Shown one piece after another: positions 6,834 to 14,607 of a stretch of DNA of 64,000 nucleotides (the stretch's first letter is position 1; the number at the start of each line of letters is the position of its first letter). Position numbers and translations under genes: made by a program. Source of the DNA: Oscillospiraceae bacterium (GTDB taxonomy: Bacteria > Bacillota > Clostridia > Oscillospirales > Ruminococcaceae); contig JAFUNR010000023.1 in assembly GCA_017472965.1 (NCBI GenBank), positions 1 through 64,000 of the forward strand, written 5' to 3'. The notes beneath the pieces are model-generated. The model saw nothing but the letters and a program-made list of their open reading frames with translations, did no database searches and was not told where the DNA came from.

Positions 6834-8660
6834 TTAGTTTGATTTTACAACTGCATACTTGCCTCTGAAGGCAATGCCGATCTTCCGGACGGTGGTAATG
6901 CCTGCATTCAGCAGCTCGGTGTCATATTTCTTTTCCTCGATCTGCTGTAATGCAGTTTCTGCCAGCTGATCCAGATCAACACTCTCATCCTTCGTGAATT
7001 TGAATTCGTAGATAAAGCCAGGGAGCGCTTTTGCCTTTGGCATCAGCATGATGTCAAAGCGGCCAAGGCCGGATTCCCGGTTGGAGCGGATCTGGTAGCG
7101 GTTACTCAGGACAGCGCAAAGGCCCAGCATCATGCCGTGATAGAAGCCTTCATTTGCGCCATCGATGGATGCGATGGAATTGAGCATAAACTGATTCAGA
7201 AGCTGCTGCAGCTGCTGCGCATCCTCTGAGAAAATTGCCTGCTGAATGGATGCTGCGATACCGGTCTGCTTCGTCTTGCTCAGAATTTCCTTTCCATAGA
7301 CAACAGCAATCTCCTTATTTGGAATGGAAATGTCGCACAGGAAATTACCATCATGCTGCGGATAAATTTTCGTTACGCGCAGATATCCGGTAACCAGGAG
7401 GAAGCTATACACACTGTATGGATTGTCCTGAATCTCGGGATAGATTACATTGGTATCCACATAGGTGGTGATGTTCTGACCACGCAGCAGTTTGTGGAGA
7501 TTTTCTGTAATTTCCGGCGTGGCCGATGCAATTACTTCGCCCAAAGTATCGTTGCTGCTGGTAGACTGCCAGAATGCTTTCGGCTCGCAGTTGTCCGCAA
7601 TATAGTTGATGACTGACCAGGGATTGAAAATTTCCGTTTTACCGAACAAGTAACCATCATACCAGTCGCAAACCTCCTGGTATTTCTCGCTGGCACTGTA
7701 ATATGCCAGCATATCTTTTACCTCATCCTGGGTGAAGCCGAAATACTGGCTGTACGTATCGTCCAACAGGGAGTCGATCTTCAGATTATTCAGGCCGCTG
7801 AAGATGCTCTCCTTGGCAACTCTCAGAATACCGGTCAGGAAGCCGTAAGCAAGGTGTTCGTTGTCCTTCAGACCGCCGGAGAAGAAGTTACGCATGAAGT
7901 TGATGATTGCATCGTAAAAATCCGAGGCGTGACCCTGCTGAATAGGCGTGTCATATTCGTCGATGATGATAATCGTCTTGCTGCCATGGTGCTTGCTGAG
8001 GAACAGGGAAAGGGTTCCCAAAGCAGATTCAAAATCCACAGGACTTGCATCGCCTCTTGCGATCTGGCTGAACAATGCCTTTTCATAGGAATTCAGTCTG
8101 GGACTGGTTTCCAGCTCGATATGTCGCTGAAATTCCAGAGAAATCAGCTTTCGGATCTTGGCGAAGGTCTGCTCCCAGGAGGAGTATTTCACATCCTTGA
8201 AGGAAAGGAAGATAACGGGATACTTGCCTTGATAGGATGTATATTCTTCGCCGCACTGCCAGATCAGCTTATCCTGGAAGTATTTGCTGGTATCCTCCTC
8301 GGTCTTTTCAAAAAAGACCCGGAGCATATCCATATTCAGCGTTTTACCAAATCGACGGGGACGGGTAAACAGAGAAACCATAGGCTTTCTGTCCAGAAAA
8401 TCCCGGATCAGCAGCGTCTTGTCCACATAATAGTAGTCGCTGGTCGCCTGCTTGAAATCGGAAATTCCGACAGGAAGCGGTCTAACCTTTTTGTCGGATG
8501 CAGGATTTTCCGCTTTATTCGGAATCGCATCCGCAGGAACCATCCAGGAGCGTCCCTTTTTGATTGCGCCGATAATTTCTCCGTTTTTGCACATCTGCTG
8601 CACCCTACGGGCCGTCGTGCCCATCAATGCAGAGGCTTCAGAACAGGTCAAATATTTCAT
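6834..8660 (-). CDS. AAA-ATPase-like/PD-(D/E)xK protein with N-terminal HTH
   Basis: This 608-residue protein has an N-terminal excisionase-type HTH (1-50, TCSEASALMGTTARRVQQMC). It then has the AAA-ATPase-like domain of the DUF1703 group (PLPVGISDFKQ, YYVDKT, P-loop RPRRFGKT at 100-107, IIIIDEYDTPI) and a C-terminal PD-(D/E)xK-like segment (GLGRFDIMLMP...FIYEFKF). Such proteins are abundant in gut Firmicutes and Bacteroidetes and often occur in many copies. A molecular role has not been settled. The extra HTH is less common and suggests autoregulation, because half-sites of the form acgaaatt cluster in its promoter. The ATG at 8660 follows aaggaggtgccgt. Confidence 0.8.
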   Translation of the reverse strand: MKYLTCSEASALMGTTARRVQQMCKNGEIIGAIKKGRSWMVPADAIPNKAENPASDKKVRPLPVGISDFKQATSDYYYVDKTLLIRDFLDRKPMVSLFTRPRRFGKTLNMDMLRVFFEKTEEDTSKYFQDKLIWQCGEEYTSYQGKYPVIFLSFKDVKYSSWEQTFAKIRKLISLEFQRHIELETSPRLNSYEKALFSQIARGDASPVDFESALGTLSLFLSKHHGSKTIIIIDEYDTPIQQGHASDFYDAIINFMRNFFSGGLKDNEHLAYGFLTGILRVAKESIFSGLNNLKIDSLLDDTYSQYFGFTQDEVKDMLAYYSASEKYQEVCDWYDGYLFGKTEIFNPWSVINYIADNCEPKAFWQSTSSNDTLGEVIASATPEITENLHKLLRGQNITTYVDTNVIYPEIQDNPYSVYSFLLVTGYLRVTKIYPQHDGNFLCDISIPNKEIAVVYGKEILSKTKQTGIAASIQQAIFSEDAQQLQQLLNQFMLNSIASIDGANEGFYHGMMLGLCAVLSNRYQIRSNRESGLGRFDIMLMPKAKALPGFIYEFKFTKDESVDLDQLAETALQQIEEKKYDTELLNAGITTVRKIGIAFRGKYAVVKSN

Positions 8661-8690
8661 ACGGCACCTCCTTGATCGTTTATTACCTTG

Positions 8691-8776
8691 ATTATACCCA
8701 CAAAAACGAAATTGGTCAACTCAAATTTCGTTTGCACATTATAAAATTTCGTCAGAAAACGAAATTTAACGAAATG
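8691..8776 (-). promoter_or_regulatory. Promoter of the HTH-ATPase gene with repeated acgaaatt half-sites
   Basis: On the minus strand TTGACC (8714-8719), a 17-base spacer and TATAAT (8691-8696) form a near-consensus promoter. The element acgaaatt or its complement occurs near 8706, 8727, 8743, 8757 and 8769, in both orientations and partly inside the spacer. This looks like a multi-site operator. Confidence 0.6.
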
Positions 8777-8806
8777 AGGCGGCTTGAAAATAACTTCAAG
8801 CCGCCT
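8777..8806. terminator. Perfect hairpin between minus-strand operons
   Basis: A 12-bp perfect stem (aggcggcttgaa / ttcaagccgcct) with a 6-base loop follows the 8850 gene on the minus strand. No clear U-tract is present, so termination strength is uncertain. Confidence 0.5.
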
Positions 8807-8849
8807 TGTGGGATGTTATAACTTCTCTTCGATTATACCCATGGCAACG

Positions 8850-9149
8850 TCAAGCATTGATTTCCTGGGCTAAACGGAAGCCAACTTTGATGCCCTCTTC
8901 AAAGCCCGCCTTTTCGTGGTCTCGGCAGAGGGTGCAGACGGGGTAAATGATCTCGTCCATTTCGCGGATGGTTTTGCCATTCATGGCGGCGTAGAGGGCG
9001 TTGAAGTCCCGGCGGATAACCTCGTTATCGAAGCCATTGCACTCCGTGTAAGCGTCGAAAAGCAGTTCCAGGAGGGATTCCGCATCCTCAGGCATGGGCA
9101 TCTGGGCGATGCGATTCCGAAGGGCAGTAGTGAATGCTTGCATATCCAT
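8850..9149 (-). CDS. Hypothetical protein of the TnpV gene cluster
   Basis: This 99-residue protein is not recognised. It is mostly alpha-helical and acidic, with a conserved-looking core YTECNGFDNEVIRRDFNALY and a CTLC pair. It is read from the ATG at 9149, whose first base overlaps the stop of the preceding gene (TGATG). An upstream GTG at 9158 is possible but less likely. It is the last gene of a tightly overlapping set (Fic-like, TnpV, small protein, this one). Confidence 0.55.
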   Translation of the reverse strand: MDMQAFTTALRNRIAQMPMPEDAESLLELLFDAYTECNGFDNEVIRRDFNALYAAMNGKTIREMDEIIYPVCTLCRDHEKAGFEEGIKVGFRLAQEINA

Positions 9150-9307
9150 CAAAACCACCGCCTTTTCTGGAGCTTCCGGATGAGCTGGTCAATGTCAACG
9201 GTGTCGATGCCATTGGCGAGGGCTTTGTTGCGAAAGCGGAGCAATGCATCGAGAATCAGACGGCGCTCAGCTGCATTCAGGGAGAGGTAATACTTGGTCT
9301 TGCTCAT
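9149..9307 (-). CDS. Small helical protein of the TnpV cluster
   Basis: This 52-residue protein starts at the ATG at 9307 (MSKTKYYLSLN) and overlaps the TnpV stop by 4 bp. The sequence LNAAERRLILDALLRFRNKALANGIDTVDIDQLIRKLQKR is a helical hairpin rich in Arg and Leu. Similar short proteins accompany tnpV in Clostridia transposons. The function is unknown. Confidence 0.6.
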   Translation of the reverse strand: MSKTKYYLSLNAAERRLILDALLRFRNKALANGIDTVDIDQLIRKLQKRRWF

Positions 9308-9678
9308 GCGTAGATCAGCTCCTCTCGGACGATCTCTGCGGCTCTGGAGCGGATGCTGTTCATCTGCTGAACCCACGCCATTTGATCCACGGCTTTCAGT
9401 TCTTCGGTAATTCCTTCGTCCTCAGCCATTTCGTCCACCAGCCGCTCAAACATTTCCTCGGCCTTGGCGTTGACCTCTGTCAGGTGCGTTTCCAGCTTGC
9501 CGGACAGGAGCATACCGGTGTAAATGCCGTTTTGATGCTCCCGCAGATGGCGGAAACGGAGTCGCCCCCAAGTGCCAAGCTCATCGGTTACAGGTGCGGT
9601 CACACACGGCAGGTAATAGTCGCCTACCAGCTCGTACCACAGACCATTTTTCTCATCAAACAGATACTTTTCCATCAT
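9304..9678 (-). CDS. TnpV family transposon-encoded protein
   Basis: The protein has 124 residues from the ATG at 9678 (gggagg upstream; a second ATG follows at 9675). The pattern YELVGDYYLPCV...LGTWGRLRFRHLREHQNGIYTGMLLSG...QMAWVQQMNSIRSRAAEIVREELIY matches TnpV, a protein carried by Tn4451-like and related elements. Its function is unknown, but it is a reliable marker of this transposon group. It lies 11 bases after the Fic-like gene. Confidence 0.8.
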   Translation of the reverse strand: MMEKYLFDEKNGLWYELVGDYYLPCVTAPVTDELGTWGRLRFRHLREHQNGIYTGMLLSGKLETHLTEVNAKAEEMFERLVDEMAEDEGITEELKAVDQMAWVQQMNSIRSRAAEIVREELIYA

Positions 9679-9689
9679 AAATCCTCCCA

Positions 9690-10586
9690 TCAATTCTTCG
9701 GCAGCCGGCGATACTGCATCAGCCGGCACAGCTCCATCTTGGCCCGGAAGCGCTCCTGCGCCTCTGAGCAGACTGTTTTGAACACTTCCGGGGACTCGTC
9801 CCACATGGCAATACCCCGGTTGTACGCGCTTCTGCGCTTGTCATCCACGATGAACGGGTCGATGCTGTAACGCAGACATTCCTTGGCGATGATAATTCGG
9901 CCCACGCGGCCATTATAATCGTCGAAGGGGCGGATGCACTCAAAGCGCACATGGAAGCCCAGAATCCGCTCATAGTCAGCAGGCTGCTTCTCGTAGTCCT
10001 TGATCAGTTCGCCCAATGCCCGGTTGATCTCCCGGGGCAGGACACCGATCTTATTGGGACTGGTGCGGTACTCGCCGGAGCAGGTTTTCTGCTTCCGGTC
10101 GGAGTAGGTGCCGTAGGTCAGCAGGTAATGGAGTTTCTTGATGAAGCTTTGCGTCAGCGGTGTGGTGATGTTGTCCACCACATACTGTACGCAGGAGAAA
10201 TGGTTGATGGTTTCAATAATGTCGTCCACCTTCATGGGCTCGAAGGCGGTGGCGACCTTGTTGGTGCGGTAGATTTCCTCTATTTGAGTTCGGGTCAGGC
10301 GGTTGCTGGCCATGCGGTTGGAGCTGTAAGCCAGATTTACCTGGATGTATTCGTAGATGCCAAAGTGGTTGTTCTTGCTGCGCTGATAGACCACTTTCTT
10401 GGCAAGAGGCGTTAATTCCGGTTCCTTCACATTTCTGGAGCCGGGTTTCCGGGTGCCTTCCGGGATCAACCAGTTGCCATCTTTCTGGATAGCTTCCGGA
10501 ATCTTCCCCTCGTTGCAGCAGCGGCGTACAAACTGTACGGAGACACCCCATGCTTCTGCCGCTTCACGCGGTGAGTAAAACTTCAT
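9690..10586 (-). CDS. Fic-family protein with degenerate active-site motif
   Basis: This 298-residue protein has an N-terminal excisionase-like HTH (FYSPREAAEAWGVSVQFVRRCC) followed by a Fic fold (GEYRTSPNKIG... and the motif at 219-230). The Fic motif normally reads HPFxDGNGRxxR. Here it is RPFDDYNGRVGR: the catalytic His is Arg and the first Gly is Tyr. AMP-transfer activity is therefore doubtful and the protein may only bind. The ATG at 10586 follows aaagga; an upstream TTG at 10604 is less likely. It is the first gene of the TnpV operon, close to the right flanking repeat. Confidence 0.75.
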   Translation of the reverse strand: MKFYSPREAAEAWGVSVQFVRRCCNEGKIPEAIQKDGNWLIPEGTRKPGSRNVKEPELTPLAKKVVYQRSKNNHFGIYEYIQVNLAYSSNRMASNRLTRTQIEEIYRTNKVATAFEPMKVDDIIETINHFSCVQYVVDNITTPLTQSFIKKLHYLLTYGTYSDRKQKTCSGEYRTSPNKIGVLPREINRALGELIKDYEKQPADYERILGFHVRFECIRPFDDYNGRVGRIIIAKECLRYSIDPFIVDDKRRSAYNRGIAMWDESPEVFKTVCSEAQERFRAKMELCRLMQYRRLPKN

Positions 10587-10644
10587 TAAGTTCAATCCTT
10601 TCAAGGTAATTTGATCGTAGTCGGCGGTCTGTTTCTGCCAAGCC

Positions 10645-10685
10645 CGGAACTTTGGTTGCGGGGGTGGAAACTATTTGACCACTAT
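10645..10685. repeat. Right copy of the direct repeat flanking the integrase module
   Basis: Positions 10645-10680 match 325-360 at 32 of 36 bases, and 10670-10685 match 372-387 exactly. Together with the left copy this brackets about 10.3 kb that starts with integrase and excisionase genes. Confidence 0.5.
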
Positions 10686-11009
10686 TACAGCGAAACGCCT
10701 TGTACCAGATTGAATATAATAGATTGTTTTGCTGTGTTTATGCGTCTAATATGTATGATTTGTGCATATTCTTCCGTTGCGTAACCTCATAAAAGCCGAT
10801 GGCATTCAAGAGGTCAGCGGTTCAGATCCGATTCTTTTGTTCAAACAGTTTCCCGATTGCAGTTTTTAAATGGCTTTAAATAAAAAAGGGCAGATGTCAC
10901 AACTAACTAGAAATTGGAGAGCCAATATAGCTCCCCGCATCAATGCGCGTGATAGCTCGGGCTGCCTTGGATGGTGGCTCGAGTTTTATTTTTGACTTGA
11001 AACTATCTC
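10686..11009. other. Intergenic region without a clear gene
   Basis: No coding frame is convincing. Around 10797-10840 the bases resemble the T-arm and acceptor side of a tRNA (aggtcagcggttcagatcc), but the 5' half and a CCA-like end are absent. At most it is a worn tRNA fragment left by an integrated element. Confidence 0.3.
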
Positions 11010-11038
11010 TTGAGACGGCTTGTTGTATACAGTATAAT
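11010..11038 (+). promoter_or_regulatory. Sigma-A-type promoter
   Basis: TTGAGA (11010-11015), a 17-base spacer and TATAAT (11033-11038) lie 40 bases before the start codon of the 11078 gene. Confidence 0.65.
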
Positions 11039-11077
11039 AAAAACGGAAGTAATTTTATTTCAAAGGAGGTGAATCGT

Positions 11078-11407
11078 ATGGGAAAGTACACGGATGATGA
11101 GATTAGAGCAATGAAAAAAGTTACCACGAAAATTGCGGCGGATTATCTTGGTATATCCACTGTGATGTTGACTTTAGGAATGCGGAATAATTTGCTGCCT
11201 ATTGGTTTTGCAATCAAAGACGAAAAATCTTATGGTGACTATGGCTGGTCCTATACCATTGTGCCAGAACGGTTGATTGCATATAACCATGGCAAAATCA
11301 ATGAAGTGCAAGTAGAGCGCATCGAAGAGAATCTGCAAAAAATTGTCGATAGTTTTGAAGAGATGAAACGTGATTTGGTTTTTCTATTAAAAGAAAACGA
11401 AGGATAG
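11078..11407 (+). CDS. Hypothetical small DNA-binding-like protein
   Basis: This 109-residue protein starts at 11078, behind aaaggaggtgaatcgt. The N-terminal half contains a possible HTH (TTKIAADYLGISTVMLTLGMRNN). The middle (GYAIKDEKSYGDYGWSYTIVPERLIAYNHG-like) resembles a short basic beta region of phage or ICE regulatory proteins. The C-terminal helix (RIEENLQKIVDSFEEMKRDLVFLL) could dimerise. The exact family is not recognised. It ends 5 bases before a second start-like ATG (11413), so it is probably co-transcribed with the next gene. Confidence 0.6.
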   Translation: MGKYTDDEIRAMKKVTTKIAADYLGISTVMLTLGMRNNLLPIGFAIKDEKSYGDYGWSYTIVPERLIAYNHGKINEVQVERIEENLQKIVDSFEEMKRDLVFLLKENEG

Positions 11408-11493
11408 GAGGGATGAGCTATTTTGAGGAATTGATTAAACCGTAGCAAGAAAGCTTATCTATTGCAGAAAGTGCAAATGCGGAGGAAGAAGAC

Positions 11494-13047
11494 GTGGCAG
11501 TTCGAGCGGTGATAAAATTAACCCGAAAACAGATTTATGATGAGGTGTGGTCCGTAGCTGTCTCCGGTATGGCTTCGAAATATGGGATTCCGTATTCTTT
11601 TTTGCTGAAGCAAATTAAAAATGCTAATATTCCGATTCCACCTTCCGGTCATTGGACAAAACTGAAATTTAATAAAGAAACAACAGTGACGCCTTTGCAG
11701 GGGAATCCGGATGAAGAGGTTGTTCTTTACGCCGACAATGTGACACGATCAGGGAGCGACACTGTTCAGGTGGCGGAACAAAAATCTCCAGAAGAGCTCG
11801 CTGTTTCGGAGCAGAACAACGAAACATCAGAAACGGTACCGTTGACGGAAGAGGCATCTCTGATAAGTCAAGGGGAACCGGAAACGGAGACTGGTAGGAG
11901 TGGACAGGAAAATAATCGGTACCGCAGAGAAATACTGTACAATGAGGTGTGGCGATTGCCGATTGATGAAGTTGCGAAAAAATACGCGATATCAAAAACG
12001 GCGATCGGCAAAATTTGCATGGCGTTAAATATTCCTGTACCATCACCGAGCTATTGGGTGAAAATTCGTGCCGGAAAAAATGCAGCAATCATTCCTTTAC
12101 CGAAAAGAAGGGCGGGGATGAACAGCGTGCGAGATGAAAGGGTTTATACAAGAGCTACGGAAAATCAGCTTATGCATCTTTCACAAGAAGACCGTACTGT
12201 TGTCATGGCAGTCGCTTCTCAGCTTGTTGTGCCAGAGGAACATGAAAAAATGAATCCAAAGGTTGCTGCCTGTTACAAGAAAGCAACAGCGGAAGAAGCA
12301 AAAGGAATATTGTCCTCCGTTGCAAAAGAATCCGTACCTCGTGTGGTTAAAATTTTGGATGCACTTGCGAAAGCGGCGATTCCGTTAGGGTTTGAAATTG
12401 ATGACCAATTGCGATTTTCTATTGGGAAAGACACGGTAATCTTGCATTTTTCGGAAGCAACCAAAGAGGTCCCTCATCAGTTAACCCAGCAAGAAAAAAT
12501 GGCTTTGCTGGAATATGAAGATGCGAAAAGGCATCACCATTGGGCCAGAGAACCGCAGATTCGAAAGCATGACTATATTTACAAAGGGACATTGAGTCTA
12601 ATTATTAACAATAAGCGCAAGCTCAGGGACAGTAAATCGGGACGGTTGGAAGACCGCCTTGATGAAATTTTAATTGCTCTTTTTTACTGTGTCCATGAAG
12701 AAAGATTGGCGCGGGAAGAACGGGAGGAAAAAGAACGAAAGCGCGAGGAGGAAAAGCGTCGGCAGGAAGAAATACGGGAACGTTATAACGAAGAGGTTGC
12801 GAAGACGAATGCGCTGGTGAATCAGGCGAATGATTTTGAAATCGCTGAGAAAATCAGAGTAATGGTAGCTGTTGCAGAGGCCAACGGAACCGCCAGTGAG
12901 GAATGGATTGCTTGGGCCAGAGCCAAAGCGGATTGGTATGATCCCACAGTGGCTGCTATAGACGAATTCCTTGGAAAAAGAAAACATGAAGCGGATGCAG
13001 AGGATAAAGCATTAAGGGAGAAGAGGGCGTATTCTTTTTATTGGTAA
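11494..13047 (+). CDS. Protein with duplicated HTH-like repeat and coiled coil; possible upstream start cut by a stop codon
   Basis: This 517-residue protein has two copies of a repeat of about 50 residues: LTRKQIYDEVW...MASKYGIPYSFLLKQIKNANIPIPPSGHW near the N-terminus and YRREILYNEVW...VAKKYAISKTAIGKICMALNIPVPSPSYW after an acidic linker. The repeat resembles a helix-turn-helix ending in the hallmark I-P-x-P-x-x-x-W. Such repeats occur in widespread bacterial proteins of unknown role. A highly charged coiled coil (ERLAREEREEKERKREEEK...) lies near the C-terminus. The GTG at 11494 follows ggagg. An in-frame ATG at 11413, also behind ggaggg, would add 27 residues but is interrupted by TAG at 11443-11445, so the ancestral start was probably upstream. 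Confidence 0.65.
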   Translation: MAVRAVIKLTRKQIYDEVWSVAVSGMASKYGIPYSFLLKQIKNANIPIPPSGHWTKLKFNKETTVTPLQGNPDEEVVLYADNVTRSGSDTVQVAEQKSPEELAVSEQNNETSETVPLTEEASLISQGEPETETGRSGQENNRYRREILYNEVWRLPIDEVAKKYAISKTAIGKICMALNIPVPSPSYWVKIRAGKNAAIIPLPKRRAGMNSVRDERVYTRATENQLMHLSQEDRTVVMAVASQLVVPEEHEKMNPKVAACYKKATAEEAKGILSSVAKESVPRVVKILDALAKAAIPLGFEIDDQLRFSIGKDTVILHFSEATKEVPHQLTQQEKMALLEYEDAKRHHHWAREPQIRKHDYIYKGTLSLIINNKRKLRDSKSGRLEDRLDEILIALFYCVHEERLAREEREEKERKREEEKRRQEEIRERYNEEVAKTNALVNQANDFEIAEKIRVMVAVAEANGTASEEWIAWARAKADWYDPTVAAIDEFLGKRKHEADAEDKALREKRAYSFYW

Positions 13048-13140
13048 ATAAGTTATATCAAAAACAATAACGCTTCAAAATGCAATCTTCACTACGCGCA
13101 AGGGATAAGGTTATATTAGCGGTAATCTTACAAACAATAT

Positions 13141-13169
13141 CGGCATGCAGTAGGGGTTACTGCATGCCG
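13141..13169. terminator. Bidirectional terminator between convergent genes
   Basis: A 12-bp perfect stem (cggcatgcagta / tactgcatgccg) with a 5-base loop is followed by attatttt. It separates the plus-strand 11494 gene from the minus-strand kinase gene. Confidence 0.7.
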
Positions 13170-13175
13170 ATTATT

Positions 13176-14015
13176 TTACTCAAAATATTTTTTCTTCTGG
13201 ATCATCACAATGTCGATGATTCTATCTTTAATCAGATATCTAAAAAACGGCTGGTAGTGGTGCAGGTGCTTATCGATGATCGCTTCAATATCCTGTTTGG
13301 TGAAATCGACACGCAGCTGCGGGCCGTACAGATCCCGGGCGGCGGTCAGGAGTTTGCCGAAGCGGCATTCGAACGGTTTGGCGCGCAGGTTCTTCATCAT
13401 ACTTTGGGCCGGGACATCAAAGGGGTATTTCACGTTATCCAGCATGAACCCTTCGCCGTTGTCAAAAATCGGGCAACAGCTGTATTTGCCGTTGCATTCA
13501 ATAACGGCGATGTTGTTAAGGTGCCGGTCTTCGTTGGCGATCAGTGCATCCACCTCGAAAAGCAGCGTGAGATATTTACCGAAGTTGCTCAGGCCCGTGG
13601 CGGTTTCCACGGTGTCAACGATCAGAGAAAGTCGCTTTTGGATCGTGCTTTCCTCGGCCAAAATGTGCTGGTAATCCGTACCTAAAATCCTTTTAAGAAT
13701 ATGATACGCAGTCTGGATACTTTCGCCGTCGGCAAGAAAATTTGGGCTCACGCAGGCGATGTGCTCTTTTCGGTGGACATTCACAGTCTCTATGGAATAA
13801 GGAACAACTTTATATCCCAGCTCTGGCTCAATGTTGCTGTGCTGTATCAGCAGCTCGCCGGCGACTGCTTCCGCCAAGGCCTCAAAGCCGATTCGATCCA
13901 GCTTGTACCAGCTATTGTTTTCGGCGTTATACCATTTTTCTTGATTGCCTTTCGACGAAGTGGCGGCAACGGTATCCTTGGTATACAGCTTTACAGTTTT
14001 GTGATTCGCAGCCAT
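13176..14015 (-). CDS. HipA-like kinase (toxin candidate)
   Basis: This 279-residue protein carries the two loops of the HipA/CtkA kinase group: the catalytic loop NEDRHLNN (161-168) and the metal-binding motif IFDNGEGF (183-190, a DFG equivalent). An N-terminal glycine-containing region (ATSSKGNQEKWY) precedes WYKLDRIGFEALAEAVAGELL. It is shorter than canonical HipA (about 440 residues) and lacks the HipA N-terminal subdomain, like the small CtkA-type or HipT-type kinases. The ATG at 14015 (ggaggataacca) overlaps the upstream AbrB-type gene by 25 bp, the coupling expected of an antitoxin-toxin pair. The target is unknown. Both catalytic loops appear complete. Confidence 0.75.
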   Translation of the reverse strand: MAANHKTVKLYTKDTVAATSSKGNQEKWYNAENNSWYKLDRIGFEALAEAVAGELLIQHSNIEPELGYKVVPYSIETVNVHRKEHIACVSPNFLADGESIQTAYHILKRILGTDYQHILAEESTIQKRLSLIVDTVETATGLSNFGKYLTLLFEVDALIANEDRHLNNIAVIECNGKYSCCPIFDNGEGFMLDNVKYPFDVPAQSMMKNLRAKPFECRFGKLLTAARDLYGPQLRVDFTKQDIEAIIDKHLHHYQPFFRYLIKDRIIDIVMIQKKKYFE

Positions 14016-14530
14016 TGGTTATCCTCCGCCATTTTTCCGTGTGTTTTTTCCACGATGGCAACGGCATCATAATGATCCAGATCCAACGCTTTTAATATTT
14101 CGGACAGGTTCTCTCTTGTCTTGGGGACGCAGCGCTCGGCCATAAACTCCAGAAAATCGTCCCATGAGGGTTTGTTTTGGGTGCCAAACGCGTTTTTTAA
14201 CAGGTTGTCCGTGTGATTGATCACGCGGAGACTTTTATCCGTGAAATCACACACCAGCGTGCTGCACAAAGTGTCTTTGTCGAAATATTCGTACTGTACA
14301 ACGTGGTGGCCGGCTTTTATTGCGGCAGATTTAAAAAGGGTAATATCGTCCGGCCGTGCGGGGCGGATGGTGATACTGTCCCCGTCAAAAACCAACTCTG
14401 CAGAGTTATCCTTATCCAGTCCTAATTCCTTGATCCAGTTTGACGGCAGAGAAACACGGTAAGAGACCGACCCCGCCGATGCGGTCCCGCCGGATGAATA
14501 CGCACTGATTTTCGCTGTTCTTGTTTCCAT
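13991..14530 (-). CDS. AbrB/SpoVT-type DNA-binding protein (antitoxin candidate)
   Basis: This 179-residue protein starts at the ATG at 14530, behind agaggtg. Residues 18-58 (SAGSVSYRVSLPSNWIKELGLDKDNSAELVFDGDSITIRP) form a swapped-hairpin AbrB/MazE domain: a substrate strand, LP-x-x-W, LGL, then a strand ending in I-x-I-R-P. The remaining 120 residues are helical and probably contact the kinase. Its own promoter contains a perfect inverted repeat in the spacer, a natural site for autorepression. The gene order, antitoxin then HipA-like kinase with overlap, mimics hipBA, but with an AbrB fold in place of the usual XRE HipB. Confidence 0.75.
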   Translation of the reverse strand: METRTAKISAYSSGGTASAGSVSYRVSLPSNWIKELGLDKDNSAELVFDGDSITIRPARPDDITLFKSAAIKAGHHVVQYEYFDKDTLCSTLVCDFTDKSLRVINHTDNLLKNAFGTQNKPSWDDFLEFMAERCVPKTRENLSEILKALDLDHYDAVAIVEKTHGKMAEDNQWLRITKL

Positions 14531-14554
14531 ATGCAACACCTCTTTATAGGTGCA

Positions 14555-14583
14555 ATTATACTATATTCGTCCCGAATAATCAA
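14555..14583 (-). promoter_or_regulatory. Promoter and palindromic operator of the AbrB-kinase pair
   Basis: On the minus strand TTGATT (14578-14583), a 17-base spacer and TATAAT (14555-14560). The inverted repeat tattcg-tcc-cgaata (14564-14578) fills the spacer, so a bound repressor would block RNA polymerase. Confidence 0.75.
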
Positions 14584-14607
14584 TAATTGTATTGCAGATG
14601 GTTTTGT

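Noticed and set aside
10797..10840. tRNA-like T-arm sequence (aggtcagcggttcagatcc)
   Set aside because: No D-arm, anticodon arm or matching acceptor stem was found upstream. The T-loop has a non-consensus base. At most it is a relic, so no tRNA gene is called.
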